NCBI GenBank assembly: GCA_964236105.1
Contig: CAXSBC010000002.1
Location: 310,001 to 374,000 of the forward strand
Direction: 5' to 3'
From: Lichenicola sp964236105
GTDB lineage: Bacteria > Pseudomonadota > Alphaproteobacteria > Acetobacterales > Acetobacteraceae
Length of the DNA: 64,000 nucleotides
Shown: positions 1 to 10,098 of the stretch, one piece after another
Layout: each line of letters begins with the position of its first letter
How positions within the stretch are numbered: position 1 is the stretch's first letter
Position numbers and translations under genes: made by a program
Notes under the pieces: generated by a model
Databases searched by the model: none
What the model saw: only the letters and a program-made list of their open reading frames with translations
Told to the model about the DNA's origin: nothing

Positions 1-29
1 GCGTCGACCCGTGTTTCCAGGATGTCCAG

Positions 30-584
30 ATGTCGATCGACACGCTCAAGCAGCGCATTCCAGACTATGCCAAGGATCTGAAGCTCAATCTCGGCTCGCT
101 CGCCAACGAGACGCTGCTGAGCCCGCAGCAGCTCGCCGGCACCTTCATCGCCTCGGCACTCGCCTCGCGCAACGCGCTGGTGATCGCGTCGATCACCGCC
201 GAGTTCGGGCCCAGGCTGAGCCCGGAAGCGCTGACCGCAGCCAAGTCGGCCGCCGCGATCATGGGCATGAACAACGTCTATTACCGCTTCGTGCACCTGG
301 CCGGCGGCGACTACGCCAACCTGCCGGCGCGCCTGCGCATGAACGTCATCGCCAAGCCCGGCGTCGACAAGGTCGATTTCGAGCTGTGGTCGCTGGCGGT
401 GTCGGCGATCAACGGCTGCGGGATGTGCATCGAGAGCCACGAGAAGACCGTGCGGAGCCATGGCCTGACCACCGAGCAGGTGCAGGCGGCGGTGCGGGTC
501 GCATCCGTAGTGCATGCCGTCGCCGCGGCGATCGAGGGCGAGGACGCGCTTGCCACCCTGGCGACGACGGCCGAGGCTGCCTGA
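30..584 (+). CDS. ahpD: Alkyl hydroperoxide reductase AhpD (carboxymuconolactone decarboxylase family)
   Basis: 184 residues, an all-helical AhpD-like disulfide reductase that in the family regenerates the peroxidase AhpC in the cytoplasm. The redox centre NGCGMCIESHE holds C130 and C133, with E118 and H137 at the positions of the Mycobacterium tuberculosis AhpD proton relay. The residue between the cysteines that is His132 in that enzyme is Met132 here, so the relay is altered. The ATG follows a weak CAGG. The start lies 29 bases from the window edge and ahpC would be expected just upstream, but I cannot see it. Family certain; the peroxide role is inferred from family. Confidence 0.93.
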   Translation: MSIDTLKQRIPDYAKDLKLNLGSLANETLLSPQQLAGTFIASALASRNALVIASITAEFGPRLSPEALTAAKSAAAIMGMNNVYYRFVHLAGGDYANLPARLRMNVIAKPGVDKVDFELWSLAVSAINGCGMCIESHEKTVRSHGLTTEQVQAAVRVASVVHAVAAAIEGEDALATLATTAEAA

Positions 585-602
585 GCCTGGCTGCCTGAGC
601 CT
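575..602. repeat. Perfect 14-bp tandem duplication across the ahpD stop codon
   Basis: The unit GGCTGCCTGAGCCT occurs twice head to tail (575-588 and 589-602). The first copy contains the ahpD stop TGA. The second copy runs into the stop codon of the convergent lipoprotein gene (CTA at 601-603). It looks like a recent slippage duplication between two convergent genes. Confidence 0.85.
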
Positions 603-1632
603 ACCGACCCGGGACCGGCGCGCCCGCCGGAGCGGCCGCGACCGGCTCCGGTGACGAGAGACCCGGCTTTGGCGTGGCCATGTCCGGCACCATCCCGGCG
701 ACCGGCAGGCGCCTCACCGCAACGGCATAGATCATCTCGTGCGGATACGAGACCCAGACGCGGTGGTGGCGCAGGAAGTCGGCGCCGAGCAGCGTGTGCC
801 CGCCGGTATCGGCGACGTTCAGGACTGCCGGGCCGAAATGCTCCGGTCCGATCGCGATCGAGTCGAACCGGTGCAGGTGGCCGACCACCGGCGTGCCGTC
901 CACCCCGCGCGAGACGGTCCGGCGATCGGAGGCGGTGGTCGCCGTCGTGGCGCCGGCGGCCACACCGTCGTCGCTGTCGAGCACCGTGGCGCCGGCGCCG
1001 CTGTCGAGCTGGGCATCGATCGGCCTGCCGTTGACGGTGATGTCGAAGCGGATCTCGGTCTCGTTGGTCAACCGGAACGGCTGCTCGAAGAACGACCCGG
1101 CCCAGGGTCGGATGTGGTCGCCGCAATGCTGCTCGGTATACAAAGCCAGCCGGTGCGACGGCAGGTCGAACTCGACATTGTAGTTGACCAGGAAGTCGGC
1201 GCCGAACAGCCCGACCACCGGCAGCCCGTCGACGCTGCCGCCGAAGCGGCCGACCGCCATGAAGCTGATGTCGCGGGCGACCGTGTTGCCCAGCGACAGC
1301 CGCCTGACCTGCACGTCGCCGGCGAAGGTGCTGCCGCCGATCCCGGTCACCAGGTAGTGGTTGTCCAGGCTGACGGGCAGCTGCAGCCGCTCGGCCTCGC
1401 GCTGACCGATCGCCGACGCGCGGGCGCCGGTATCGACGATGAAGGCGACCGGCACGTCGTTGATGGCGGCGCGCACGATCGGCACCCCGCGATCATTCAG
1501 CACCGGCAGGTCGGCCACCTGCCGCATCACGCAGCCGGTCGGGCCCTCCGGGACAGCGCAACCGGCCAGCAACGCGAGCAGCAGCAGCGGGAGCCGCAGC
1601 AAGCCACGACGGCCGCATCCCACGTCAGCCAT
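601..1632 (-). CDS. Retropepsin-like aspartic protease lipoprotein
   Basis: 343 residues. The N-terminus is a lipoprotein signal with lipobox LLAGC (C25), so the protein should be anchored in a membrane facing the periplasm. Two aspartic protease half-domains follow. The first has FIVDTGA (D67-T68-G69) and the second AQLDSGAG (D210-S211-G212); each ends in a G-A-D-F-L segment (GLFGADFL and TLLGADFL). The two-lobed layout fits the clan AA aspartic protease family. The frame stays open upstream, but the ATG at 1632 begins the signal peptide and overlaps the thiD stop by 8 bases, suggesting translational coupling. Substrate unknown. Confidence 0.85.
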   Translation of the reverse strand: MADVGCGRRGLLRLPLLLLALLAGCAVPEGPTGCVMRQVADLPVLNDRGVPIVRAAINDVPVAFIVDTGARASAIGQREAERLQLPVSLDNHYLVTGIGGSTFAGDVQVRRLSLGNTVARDISFMAVGRFGGSVDGLPVVGLFGADFLVNYNVEFDLPSHRLALYTEQHCGDHIRPWAGSFFEQPFRLTNETEIRFDITVNGRPIDAQLDSGAGATVLDSDDGVAAGATTATTASDRRTVSRGVDGTPVVGHLHRFDSIAIGPEHFGPAVLNVADTGGHTLLGADFLRHHRVWVSYPHEMIYAVAVRRLPVAGMVPDMATPKPGLSSPEPVAAAPAGAPVPGR

Positions 1633-2422
1633 GCCACGACAGCCCCACGCCGTGGTCGAGCGGGCCGGCCCCCTGACCGAAGCCGGGTGCCGCACCGATG
1701 GCCAGCCGCACATAGCGCCGGGCCCGCAGGACCGCGTCGCGCAGCGCCATGCCCTGCGCCAGCCCGGTCGCGACCGCGCTGGCCAGCGTGCAGCCGGTGC
1801 CGTGGGTGTGGCGGGTGTCGATGCGCGGCGCGGAGAAGCTTTCGCAGCCATCCGCCGTCGCCAGCAGATCCACCACCTCGGGGCCCGGCAGATGCCCGCC
1901 CTTCAGCAGCACCGCCGGCACCCCCAGCGTCAGCAGCGCCTCGGCCGCGCGCCGCATGTCGTCGACGCTGCCGATGTCCAGGCCCGCCAGCGCTTCCGCC
2001 TCCGGCAGGTTCGGCGTCAGCAGGCTCGCCCGCGGCAGCAGCGCCCGCTTCAGGCTGGCCAGCGCCGCGTCGGCCAGCAGCTTCTGGCCACCCTTGGCCA
2101 CCATCACCGGGTCGAGCACCAGCGGCAGATCCGGATAGCGGCTCAGGCAGTCGGCCGTGGTCTCGATGATCGCGGCGTTGTCCAGCATGCCGGTCTTGAC
2201 GGCATCGGCGCCGAGATCCTGCAGCACGCACTCGATCTGCAGCCGCAGGAACTCCGGCGGCACCGGCAGCACGCCGTGCACGCCGAGCGTGTTCTGCGCC
2301 GTCAGCGCGGTGACGGCGGTCATGGCGTAGCCGCCCAGCACGGTCACCGTCTTGATGTCCGCCTGGATCCCCGCCCCGCCGCCGGAGTCGCTGCCGGCGA
2401 CGATCAGCACGCGCGCCTTCAT
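1625..2422 (-). CDS. thiD: Bifunctional hydroxymethylpyrimidine kinase/phosphomethylpyrimidine kinase
   Basis: 265 residues, usual family length. ThiD phosphorylates HMP and HMP-phosphate to the pyrophosphate that joins the thiazole moiety in thiamine synthesis. Visible marks are the ribokinase-fold glycine segment AGSDSGGGAGIQAD near residue 9, LLKGGH near 172, and the active-site loop HTHGTGC at 205-211 with catalytic Cys211. The gene starts 4 bases after the glmM stop and is the next-to-last gene of a long leftward run. I see no TPP riboswitch ahead of it, so it is probably expressed with glmM. Confidence 0.95.
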   Translation of the reverse strand: MKARVLIVAGSDSGGGAGIQADIKTVTVLGGYAMTAVTALTAQNTLGVHGVLPVPPEFLRLQIECVLQDLGADAVKTGMLDNAAIIETTADCLSRYPDLPLVLDPVMVAKGGQKLLADAALASLKRALLPRASLLTPNLPEAEALAGLDIGSVDDMRRAAEALLTLGVPAVLLKGGHLPGPEVVDLLATADGCESFSAPRIDTRHTHGTGCTLASAVATGLAQGMALRDAVLRARRYVRLAIGAAPGFGQGAGPLDHGVGLSWHG

Positions 2423-2426
2423 GCGA

Positions 2427-3785
<1,359 letters not shown>

Positions 3786-3827
3786 CGCGCGCTCTTCCGG
3801 TGCTGCAGTACGGCCTGCTGCTCTAGC

Positions 3828-4868
3828 TCAGCGATGGATCGCCTGCCAGAGACGCACCGCCTGCACGGTCTGCGCCACGTCGTGCACGCGCAGGATGGTG
3901 TCGGCCAGCACGAGGCCCGGCAGTGCCGACGCGAGCGAGCCGGGCAGGCGCGCGCCGGCATCCGCGACCTCCCCCACCCGGCCGATGAAGCTCTTGCGCG
4001 ACACGCCCAGCAGCACCCGGCAGCCGAGATTGGCCAGGATCGGCAGGCGACGCAGCAGCTCGAGGTTCTGGGCGACGGTCTTGGCGAAGCCGATCCCGGG
4101 ATCGACGATGATCCGCGCGCGATCGATGCCCGCCTGCTCCGCCTGCCGGATCCGCTGCATGAGCTCGCGCACGACCTCGACCGCGACATCGCCGTAGTCG
4201 GTCAGCCCGCTCATGGTCGCGGGCGTGCCGCGCATGTGCATCAGCACGACCGGACAGGCGGCGTCGGCCACCACCCGGGCGGATTCCGGATCGTGCGCCA
4301 GCGCCGACACGTCGTTGACGATCGCGGCCCCCGCCTCCAGCGCGGCGCGCATCGTCGCGGCGTGCCTGGTGTCGACCGACAGCATGGTCCCGTCCCCGGC
4401 CAGCCCGCGCACGACCGGCAGGATGCGCGCCTGTTCCACGCAGGCGGAGACCGGCCCGGACCCCGGACTGGTGCTTTCGCCGCCGATGTCGATCAGCGCC
4501 GCCCCGTCCGCGCGCATGCGCCGTCCGGCCTCGATCGCGGCGTCCGGTGCCGCGAAGCGTCCGCCGTCGCTGAAGCTGTCCGGCGTCGCGTTGAGGATGC
4601 CCATCACCAGCACGCCGCGCGGCAGACCCGCCGCCGGCGGCGCCCGCGTGACGCGCGCGAGGTGCGGCGCCCAGTGGTCGGGAACGGCCGAGACCGGAAC
4701 GATGCGCCGGCCCTGCCGGCCGATCAGGGCGCAGAGGCTGAAGGCGGCAGGTCCGCCGGCAAGCGGCAGCGCCAGACCGGTCGTGCACGCCGCCCAGGCG
4801 GCCTCGCCATGCAGCAGGCCGAGCGGCTCGATCAGATCGTCGTCGGTGGAGATGTCGCTTCCCGTCAC
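3828..4868 (-). CDS. folP: Dihydropteroate synthase
   Basis: 346 residues. Joins dihydropterin pyrophosphate to p-aminobenzoate in folate synthesis. The TIM-barrel motifs are present in order: MGILNATPDSFSDGG, DIGGESTSPGS, SVDTRHA, NDVSA, DPGIGFAKT, GVSRKSFIG and the final RVHDV. About 85 residues precede the first catalytic motif, longer than the minimal enzyme. This N-terminal extension has no motif I recognise. The start is GTG with GGAG 7-10 bases upstream. The gap to the ftsH stop is 79 bases, so it is probably in the ftsH transcript. Confidence 0.95.
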   Translation of the reverse strand: MTGSDISTDDDLIEPLGLLHGEAAWAACTTGLALPLAGGPAAFSLCALIGRQGRRIVPVSAVPDHWAPHLARVTRAPPAAGLPRGVLVMGILNATPDSFSDGGRFAAPDAAIEAGRRMRADGAALIDIGGESTSPGSGPVSACVEQARILPVVRGLAGDGTMLSVDTRHAATMRAALEAGAAIVNDVSALAHDPESARVVADAACPVVLMHMRGTPATMSGLTDYGDVAVEVVRELMQRIRQAEQAGIDRARIIVDPGIGFAKTVAQNLELLRRLPILANLGCRVLLGVSRKSFIGRVGEVADAGARLPGSLASALPGLVLADTILRVHDVAQTVQAVRLWQAIHR

Positions 4869-4947
4869 GCCCTGGCTCCGTCCGCGTCCCGGAACGACAT
4901 CGGGCCCCGCTTTCGCGAGGCCCGTCCGAAACCCTGCTGCCTGCCAC

Positions 4948-6879
4948 TCAGCCCGGCTGCGGCGCCGGATCGAGGCTGCCGCCGCCGGCGGGCGGGATCG
5001 GCTCCGGCCGGCGCGTGCTCGGCACCGAGGCGCGGCGGTTGTCCTGCATCGGCTCGTCGATCACCTTGCGGTCGACCGGCTCGTCGCGCAGCACCTGGCG
5101 GATCTCGTCGCCAGACAGCGTCTCGTATTCCAGCAGGCCGTTGGCGATCCGGTGCAGGTCGTCGATCTTGTCGGTCAGCAGCGTCTTGGCGTTGATGTAG
5201 GCCTGGTCGATGATCGCCTTGATCTCGCTGTCGATCTCCCGGATCGTCTGCTCCGACACGTTCTTGTTCTGCGTCACCGAGTGGCCGAGGAACACCTCCT
5301 GGCCGTTGTCGCCGAACGAGATCATGCCGAGCTTGTCGCTCATGCCCCACTCGCTGACCATGCGGCGGGCCTGGTCGGTGGCCATCTTGATGTCGCCCGA
5401 GGCACCGTTGGAGACGTTCTCGGCGCCGAAGATGATCTCCTCGGCAGCCCGTCCGCCCATCGCCATGGTCAGCTCGGCCAGCAGCTTGGACTTGCTCTTG
5501 GAGTAGCGGTCGCCTTCCGGCAGGCTCATCACCAGCCCGAGCGCGCGGCCGCGCGGGATGATGGTCGCCTTGTGCACCGGATCGCAGCCTGGCGTGCTGA
5601 TCGCGCAGAGCGCATGGCCGCCCTCGTGATAGGCGGTCATCTTCTTCTCGGCGTCGCTCATCACCAGCGAGCGGCGCTCGGCACCCATCAGCACCTTGTC
5701 CTTGGCGTTCTCGAACTCGAGCATCGCCACCGTCCGCTTGCCCAGGCGGGCGGCGAGCAGGGCGGCCTCGTTGACCAGGTTGGCGAGATCGGCACCGGAG
5801 AAGCCGGGCGTGCCGCGGGCAATGGTCTTCGGCTCGACGTCGGAGGCCAGCGGCACCTTCTTCATGTGCACGCGCAGGATCTTCTCCCGCCCGTTCACGT
5901 CGGGGTTGGGCACCACCACCTGCCGGTCGAACCGGCCGGGACGCAGCAGCGCCGGGTCCAGCACGTCGGGACGGTTGGTGGCGGCGATCAGGATCACGCC
6001 CTCGTTGGCCTCGAAGCCGTCCATCTCGACGAGCATCTGGTTCAGCGTCTGCTCGCGCTCGTCGTTGCCGCCACCAAGACCGGCGCCGCGATGGCGACCC
6101 ACCGCGTCGATCTCGTCGATGAAGATGATGCAGGGCGCGCTCTTCTTGCCCTGCTCGAACATGTCGCGCACGCGAGACGCGCCGACGCCCACGAACATCT
6201 CGACGAAATCGGAGCCCGAGATGGTGAAGAACGGCACGTTGGCCTCGCCGGCGATGGCGCGCGCCAGCAGCGTCTTGCCGGTGCCGGGCGGGCCCACCAG
6301 CAGCACGCCCTTGGGGATCTTGCCGCCCAGGCGCTGGAACTTCTGCGGGTCCTTGAGGAACTGCACGATCTCCTCGAGCTCGGCCTTGGCCTCGTCGATG
6401 CCGGCCACGTCCTCGAAGGTGATGCGGCCCTGCTTCTCGGTCAGCAGCTTGGCGCGCGACTTGCCGAAGCCCATGGCGCGTCCGCCGCCCGACTGCATCT
6501 GGCGCATCACGAAGAACCAGGCGCCGATGATCAGCAGCAGCGGCGCCCACTGCAGCAGGTAGCGGAACAGCGGATTGACGTCGCTGTCCTCGGCCTTGGC
6601 CACCACCTGCACGCCCTTCTCGGTCAGGCGCGCGACCAGGCTGGGATCGTCAGGCGTGTAGGTCTCGAAGGAGGTGCCGTCGGTCAGCACGCCGGACACG
6701 TTGTGATCCTGGATGACGACGGAGCGCACATGGCCCGTGTTCACGTCGCCGACGAAGTCCGAGTAGGCGAGCTGCTGTGCCGCCCGCTGGTTGCCGCCCG
6801 GCTGGAAGACGCTGAACAACAGCACCAGCAGCAGGGCGATGATGACCCAGAGGGCCAGGTTCCGGCCGAAATTGCTCAT
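4948..6879 (-). CDS. ftsH: ATP-dependent zinc metalloprotease FtsH
   Basis: 643 residues, full length. Inner-membrane AAA protease that degrades misfolded membrane proteins and regulators such as the heat-shock sigma factor. Two membrane segments (about 8-24 and 109-126) flank a periplasmic domain. The AAA domain has Walker A GPPGTGKT at 196-203, Walker B FIDE near 253-256, and second-region-of-homology RPGRFDR near 313. The protease zinc site is HEGGH at 418-422. The proline-rich tail after about residue 605 is poorly conserved. It sits directly downstream of tilS, a conserved alphaproteobacterial pairing. Confidence 0.98.
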   Translation of the reverse strand: MSNFGRNLALWVIIALLLVLLFSVFQPGGNQRAAQQLAYSDFVGDVNTGHVRSVVIQDHNVSGVLTDGTSFETYTPDDPSLVARLTEKGVQVVAKAEDSDVNPLFRYLLQWAPLLLIIGAWFFVMRQMQSGGGRAMGFGKSRAKLLTEKQGRITFEDVAGIDEAKAELEEIVQFLKDPQKFQRLGGKIPKGVLLVGPPGTGKTLLARAIAGEANVPFFTISGSDFVEMFVGVGASRVRDMFEQGKKSAPCIIFIDEIDAVGRHRGAGLGGGNDEREQTLNQMLVEMDGFEANEGVILIAATNRPDVLDPALLRPGRFDRQVVVPNPDVNGREKILRVHMKKVPLASDVEPKTIARGTPGFSGADLANLVNEAALLAARLGKRTVAMLEFENAKDKVLMGAERRSLVMSDAEKKMTAYHEGGHALCAISTPGCDPVHKATIIPRGRALGLVMSLPEGDRYSKSKSKLLAELTMAMGGRAAEEIIFGAENVSNGASGDIKMATDQARRMVSEWGMSDKLGMISFGDNGQEVFLGHSVTQNKNVSEQTIREIDSEIKAIIDQAYINAKTLLTDKIDDLHRIANGLLEYETLSGDEIRQVLRDEPVDRKVIDEPMQDNRRASVPSTRRPEPIPPAGGGSLDPAPQPG

Positions 6880-7046
6880 CTTGCCTTACAGTTCCATGCT
6901 CGACGTTCAGCCGTTGCCGCTTGCCGCATGGCGCGGACAGACGATCATAGCCAACTGTGCCGCCGAAGCTACACTCTCTGCCAGCTAGATTGGGACGACC
7001 GGGAGCGTGGATAAGTGGCGGATGCCGCCGATGCCGCCGCTGGCGA
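6880..7046 (-). promoter_or_regulatory. tilS-ftsH intergenic region with a possible -10 element
   Basis: 167 bases between the tilS stop and the ftsH ATG, long enough for an ftsH promoter. On the minus strand there is TATGAT at 6949-6944, one base from the TATAAT consensus, preceded by TTGGC. I find no convincing -35 at 16-18 bases. A heat-shock promoter would be expected for ftsH, but I cannot show one from the sequence. Confidence 0.25.
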
Positions 7047-8267
7047 TCAATGATCGAAGAACAGCGCCGACGCCGATGCGGGCAGGCTCGGCTGGAACCG
7101 GAAGCGCACGTCCGACAGGCGCCGGTCGATGGCCCAGCCGAGATGCGGCACCGCTAGCAGGACGGCGTCGCGGCGCAGTGCTGGCAGCGTCGCCAGGATG
7201 GCAGCCGGCAGAGCCGGTCGCCGGTCGCTGGGGCTGGCTCCCGGTCCGAGCGCACCGACCCGCACGCCGGCCAGATCGTCCGAGGCCCCCTGCCCCGCCT
7301 CCAGCCTGAAGCGTCCGTCCCAGACCATGCCGGGGGCGGCGACGCAGTCCGGCGCCATGGCGGCGGCCTCGCGCAGCAGCAGCCAGCCCGGCCCGAGCCT
7401 GCCCGCCGGGATCAGCCGGGTTCCGGCCAGGGTGGCGGCGCGCGGTCGCGCCAGCAGGGCCGAGACCGCGTCGGCTGCCGGACGATAGGGCCTGCCGCCG
7501 ACGCTGCGGATCACCGCCGCGAGTGCCGCACCCGGCAGCAGCGCCGGCGGCAGCAGCGCGTAGCCTTCCGGACGCAGGCACGCCGATCCCGCAAGCCGCT
7601 GCGCCTCCTCCCGCTCGCGCGCCATGCGCAGCGCGCCACACCGGGCGACAGCCTGCGGCCACTGGTCGCCGGCGGCGGCGAGCTCCTGCCTGAGGCGCGT
7701 GCGCTGCGCCGCGCGGTCATGGTTCGACGGGTCCTCCACCCAGCCGACGCCATGGCGCGCCAGCGTCGCGCGCAGCCGCGACGGCGGAAGGCGCAGCAGC
7801 GGCCGCAGCAGCCGCAGGTCGTCGGTCTCCACCAGTGCTGCCATGCCGGCGAGCCCGTCCGGACCGCTGCCGGCGCGCCGGCGCATCAGCACCGTTTCCG
7901 CCTGGTCGCCGGCATGATGTCCGAGCAGCAGGTCGACGGCGCCGGCCTCTCGGCACGCGGCGGTCAGCGCCGCATAGCGGGCCGTCCGCGCCCGCTGCGC
8001 CAGGCCGCGACCGGGGCCGAGGCCGCGCAGCGTCAGCAGCCGGGCGGCGATGCCGATGCCCGACAGGCGGCCGACGGTCTCGGCCGCTTCGAGAGCCGAA
8101 GCAGGCCGCAGCGCGTGATCGACCACGAGGCCGAGCACGCGGAGACCGCGCCGCGCCGCCCAGCGGCCGGCCAGCACGGCGAGCGCGGTGCTGTCGGCGC
8201 CGCCGGACACCGCAACCGCCACCGGCGTGGCGCTGCCCCCCGGCGGCCAGGGGCCCAGCGGCGCCAT
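7047..8267 (-). CDS. tilS: tRNA(Ile)-lysidine synthetase
   Basis: 406 residues. Adds lysine to C34 of the AUA-reading tRNA-Ile, changing both charging and codon reading; normally essential. The PP-loop ATP motif VSGGADS lies at 20-26 and the GHHAGDQAET helix near 115. The C-terminal half is divergent, as is common in this family. The ATG at 8267 is the first ATG or GTG in frame. Upstream codons still read like family sequence (EFAALM just before), so the true start could be a rarer codon slightly upstream. Lies 53 bases after cpoB, same strand. Confidence 0.92.
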   Translation of the reverse strand: MAPLGPWPPGGSATPVAVAVSGGADSTALAVLAGRWAARRGLRVLGLVVDHALRPASALEAAETVGRLSGIGIAARLLTLRGLGPGRGLAQRARTARYAALTAACREAGAVDLLLGHHAGDQAETVLMRRRAGSGPDGLAGMAALVETDDLRLLRPLLRLPPSRLRATLARHGVGWVEDPSNHDRAAQRTRLRQELAAAGDQWPQAVARCGALRMAREREEAQRLAGSACLRPEGYALLPPALLPGAALAAVIRSVGGRPYRPAADAVSALLARPRAATLAGTRLIPAGRLGPGWLLLREAAAMAPDCVAAPGMVWDGRFRLEAGQGASDDLAGVRVGALGPGASPSDRRPALPAAILATLPALRRDAVLLAVPHLGWAIDRRLSDVRFRFQPSLPASASALFFDH

Positions 8268-8320
8268 CAGCGCGGCGAACTCGTCGTCGTCGAGCGGCTC
8301 CGCGCCGTCCGGCCTCGCGC

Positions 8321-9205
8321 TCAGCGGCAGGCGGCCCTGCCGCGCAGGGCCGCGGTGGCGCTGCGCACGCGCGGCGCCGGCGACGGGAACTCGGCCCGCA
8401 GCTTGGCCAGCGCCTGGCAGGCGGAGGGCTTGTCGCCGAGCGCGATCAGCGACGCGCTGACGCCCAGCAGCGCGTCCGGCGCGCGGCCGGATCGCGGCGA
8501 CCGGTTATAGGCGTCGTAATAGGCCACCGCCGCCTGCTGATACTGATGCTGCCCGGCCAGCGACTGGCCCAGCAGGAACTGCGCGTCGATCTGGCGCGGG
8601 CTGCGCGGACCGCCCAGCACGTCCCGCGCGGCCGTCTGCGCGCCGACATAGTCATGTCGCGCCAGCGCGGCGTTGCCGGCGGCGAGCGACGTCTCGGGCG
8701 TCCGCCGCGCGGGCGAGGGCGCGGGTGCGGCGATCGGCGGCGCGGACGGACCGGGTGGCGCACCCGCTGCCGGTGCGCCGGGCGCGCCGCCATGGCCCTG
8801 CTGCAGCGCGAAGTTCATGTCGGCGATCTGCTTGGCCAGGGCCGCGTTCTGCTGCTGCACCTGGTTGCTGAGCTGGTCGAGCGCGCCGCGCATGTCGCGT
8901 ACCTGCTGCTCCAGCGTCTGCACGCGGTCCAGCAGCTGCGGCGCCAGCCCGGCCGCGTCGCCGCCGCCCTGGCTCTGCGACCCGCCGCCGAGCGGCGGCG
9001 CGACCGGGGCATAGCCGCCATTGCCGCCGCCGCCGCCGCCGCCCTGGCCCTGCTCGACCTCGTGACGCAGCTCCAGGATCTGGTTCTGCAGCGAGATCGC
9101 CTCCCGGCTGTTCAGCTGGGCATGCGCCGGGCCACCCGCGGCGACGACCGCGCCGATGCCGAGCAGCAGGGCCGCGCAACGCGAAACGGACGAGGCAGCA
9201 CGCAT
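8321..9205 (-). CDS. cpoB: Cell division coordinator CpoB/YbgF, TPR periplasmic protein
   Basis: 294 residues. A signal peptide ends at A29 (PAHA|Q). A glycine-rich stretch (about 54-82) leads to a glutamine-rich coiled coil (about 90-135) for trimerisation, then a Pro/Ala linker and a TPR domain from about 170 with family segments such as AQFLLGQSLAG. In known systems CpoB binds TolA and coordinates outer-membrane constriction with peptidoglycan synthesis. It follows pal in gene order, but a strong terminator after pal separates the transcripts; expression with tilS-ftsH is more likely. Confidence 0.92.
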   Translation of the reverse strand: MRAASSVSRCAALLLGIGAVVAAGGPAHAQLNSREAISLQNQILELRHEVEQGQGGGGGGGNGGYAPVAPPLGGGSQSQGGGDAAGLAPQLLDRVQTLEQQVRDMRGALDQLSNQVQQQNAALAKQIADMNFALQQGHGGAPGAPAAGAPPGPSAPPIAAPAPSPARRTPETSLAAGNAALARHDYVGAQTAARDVLGGPRSPRQIDAQFLLGQSLAGQHQYQQAAVAYYDAYNRSPRSGRAPDALLGVSASLIALGDKPSACQALAKLRAEFPSPAPRVRSATAALRGRAACR

Positions 9206-9324
9206 GAATGAATCCTCTGGCGGCAGGAGCCGGCCTCGGCTGCCGGCACGCGAACGCTAGGACAGATCGGCCCGGAGCGACATCGCCGCCGCCGGCGGCA
9301 TCGTGGTCGCAGCGGTCGGACAAG

Positions 9325-9354
9325 AAAAACCCCGGGGAGACGGGCTCCCCGGGG
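9325..9354 (-). terminator. Intrinsic terminator of the tol-pal operon
   Basis: On the minus strand a perfect 10-bp stem (CCCCGGGGAG/CTCCCCGGGG, arms 9345-9354 and 9330-9339) with a 5-base loop is followed by TTTTT then CTTG. It stands about 40 bases after the pal stop. Textbook rho-independent form. Confidence 0.93.
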
Positions 9355-9393
9355 CACAGGATCGGGCCGGGCCGGAGCCGCGGCCGTCGCCGA

Positions 9394-9879
9394 TCAGCGA
9401 ACCGCGGTGATGGCGTTGCGGTTTTGCGACCAGGACTGCTCGTCGTCGCCGGTGGCGGTCGGGCGGTCCTTGCCGTAGCTGATGGTGGTCAGGCGATCGG
9501 CCGACACGCCCTTGGCGACCAGGTAGTCGCGGGCCGCGTTGGCGCGGCGGTTGCCGAGCGCGATGTTGTATTCGTCGGTGCCGCGATCGTCGCAGTTGCC
9601 GGCGACCTGCACGGTGACCTGCGGATAGCGCTGCATCCAGGCGGCCTGACGGTCCAGCGTGGCCTGAGCCTCGCTCGACAGCGTGTTCTGGGCCAGTTCG
9701 AAATAGACGCGGTCGCCGACATTGGCGACCAGGTCGGCCTCGCTGCCCGGAGCGGCGGCGCCGGTCGGAGCGGAGGTCGCGCCGAGGCCGGACGCGGAGC
9801 CGGTGTTCGCGGCCTTGTCGTCCGAGCAGGCTGCAAGTGCCGCGACGATGGCGAGCGCTCCGAGAAGCTTCAATTTCAT
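9394..9879 (-). CDS. pal: Peptidoglycan-associated lipoprotein Pal
   Basis: 161 residues. The lipobox LAAC places the lipidated cysteine at C18, so the protein is held in the outer membrane. A short Ala/Gly/Thr linker leads to an OmpA-like peptidoglycan-binding domain (about 50-161) with GNCDDRGTDEYNIALG and the following Arg pair R111-R112, matching residues that bind diaminopimelate. The frame is open for 44 codons upstream, but the ATG at 9879 begins the signal peptide and has AGGA upstream. Last gene of tolQRAB-pal. Confidence 0.96.
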   Translation of the reverse strand: MKLKLLGALAIVAALAACSDDKAANTGSASGLGATSAPTGAAAPGSEADLVANVGDRVYFELAQNTLSSEAQATLDRQAAWMQRYPQVTVQVAGNCDDRGTDEYNIALGNRRANAARDYLVAKGVSADRLTTISYGKDRPTATGDDEQSWSQNRNAITAVR

Positions 9880-10098
9880 GACGTTCGTTCCTGGACACGG
9901 TTCGGATGGAAGGCGGCGCGACGGACAGGCCGACCTTCGGGAGAAGACGCTGTCCGGACGACGCTCGCCGGACGGTGAAAGCCGTTCGCCGATTACTGCC
10001 TCGTTTCGCAACCGGTCAAGCCGACAACGCGCCCCCGGGGCCGTGCGATGCGCTGCAAGCTGAAAGTTTACCGGACTCGATGCAAACCTGCATCGATT

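Noticed and set aside
4213..7014. A 933-codon open frame on the plus strand over folP and ftsH
   Set aside because: Antisense of two clear genes; no ribosome site or family signature.
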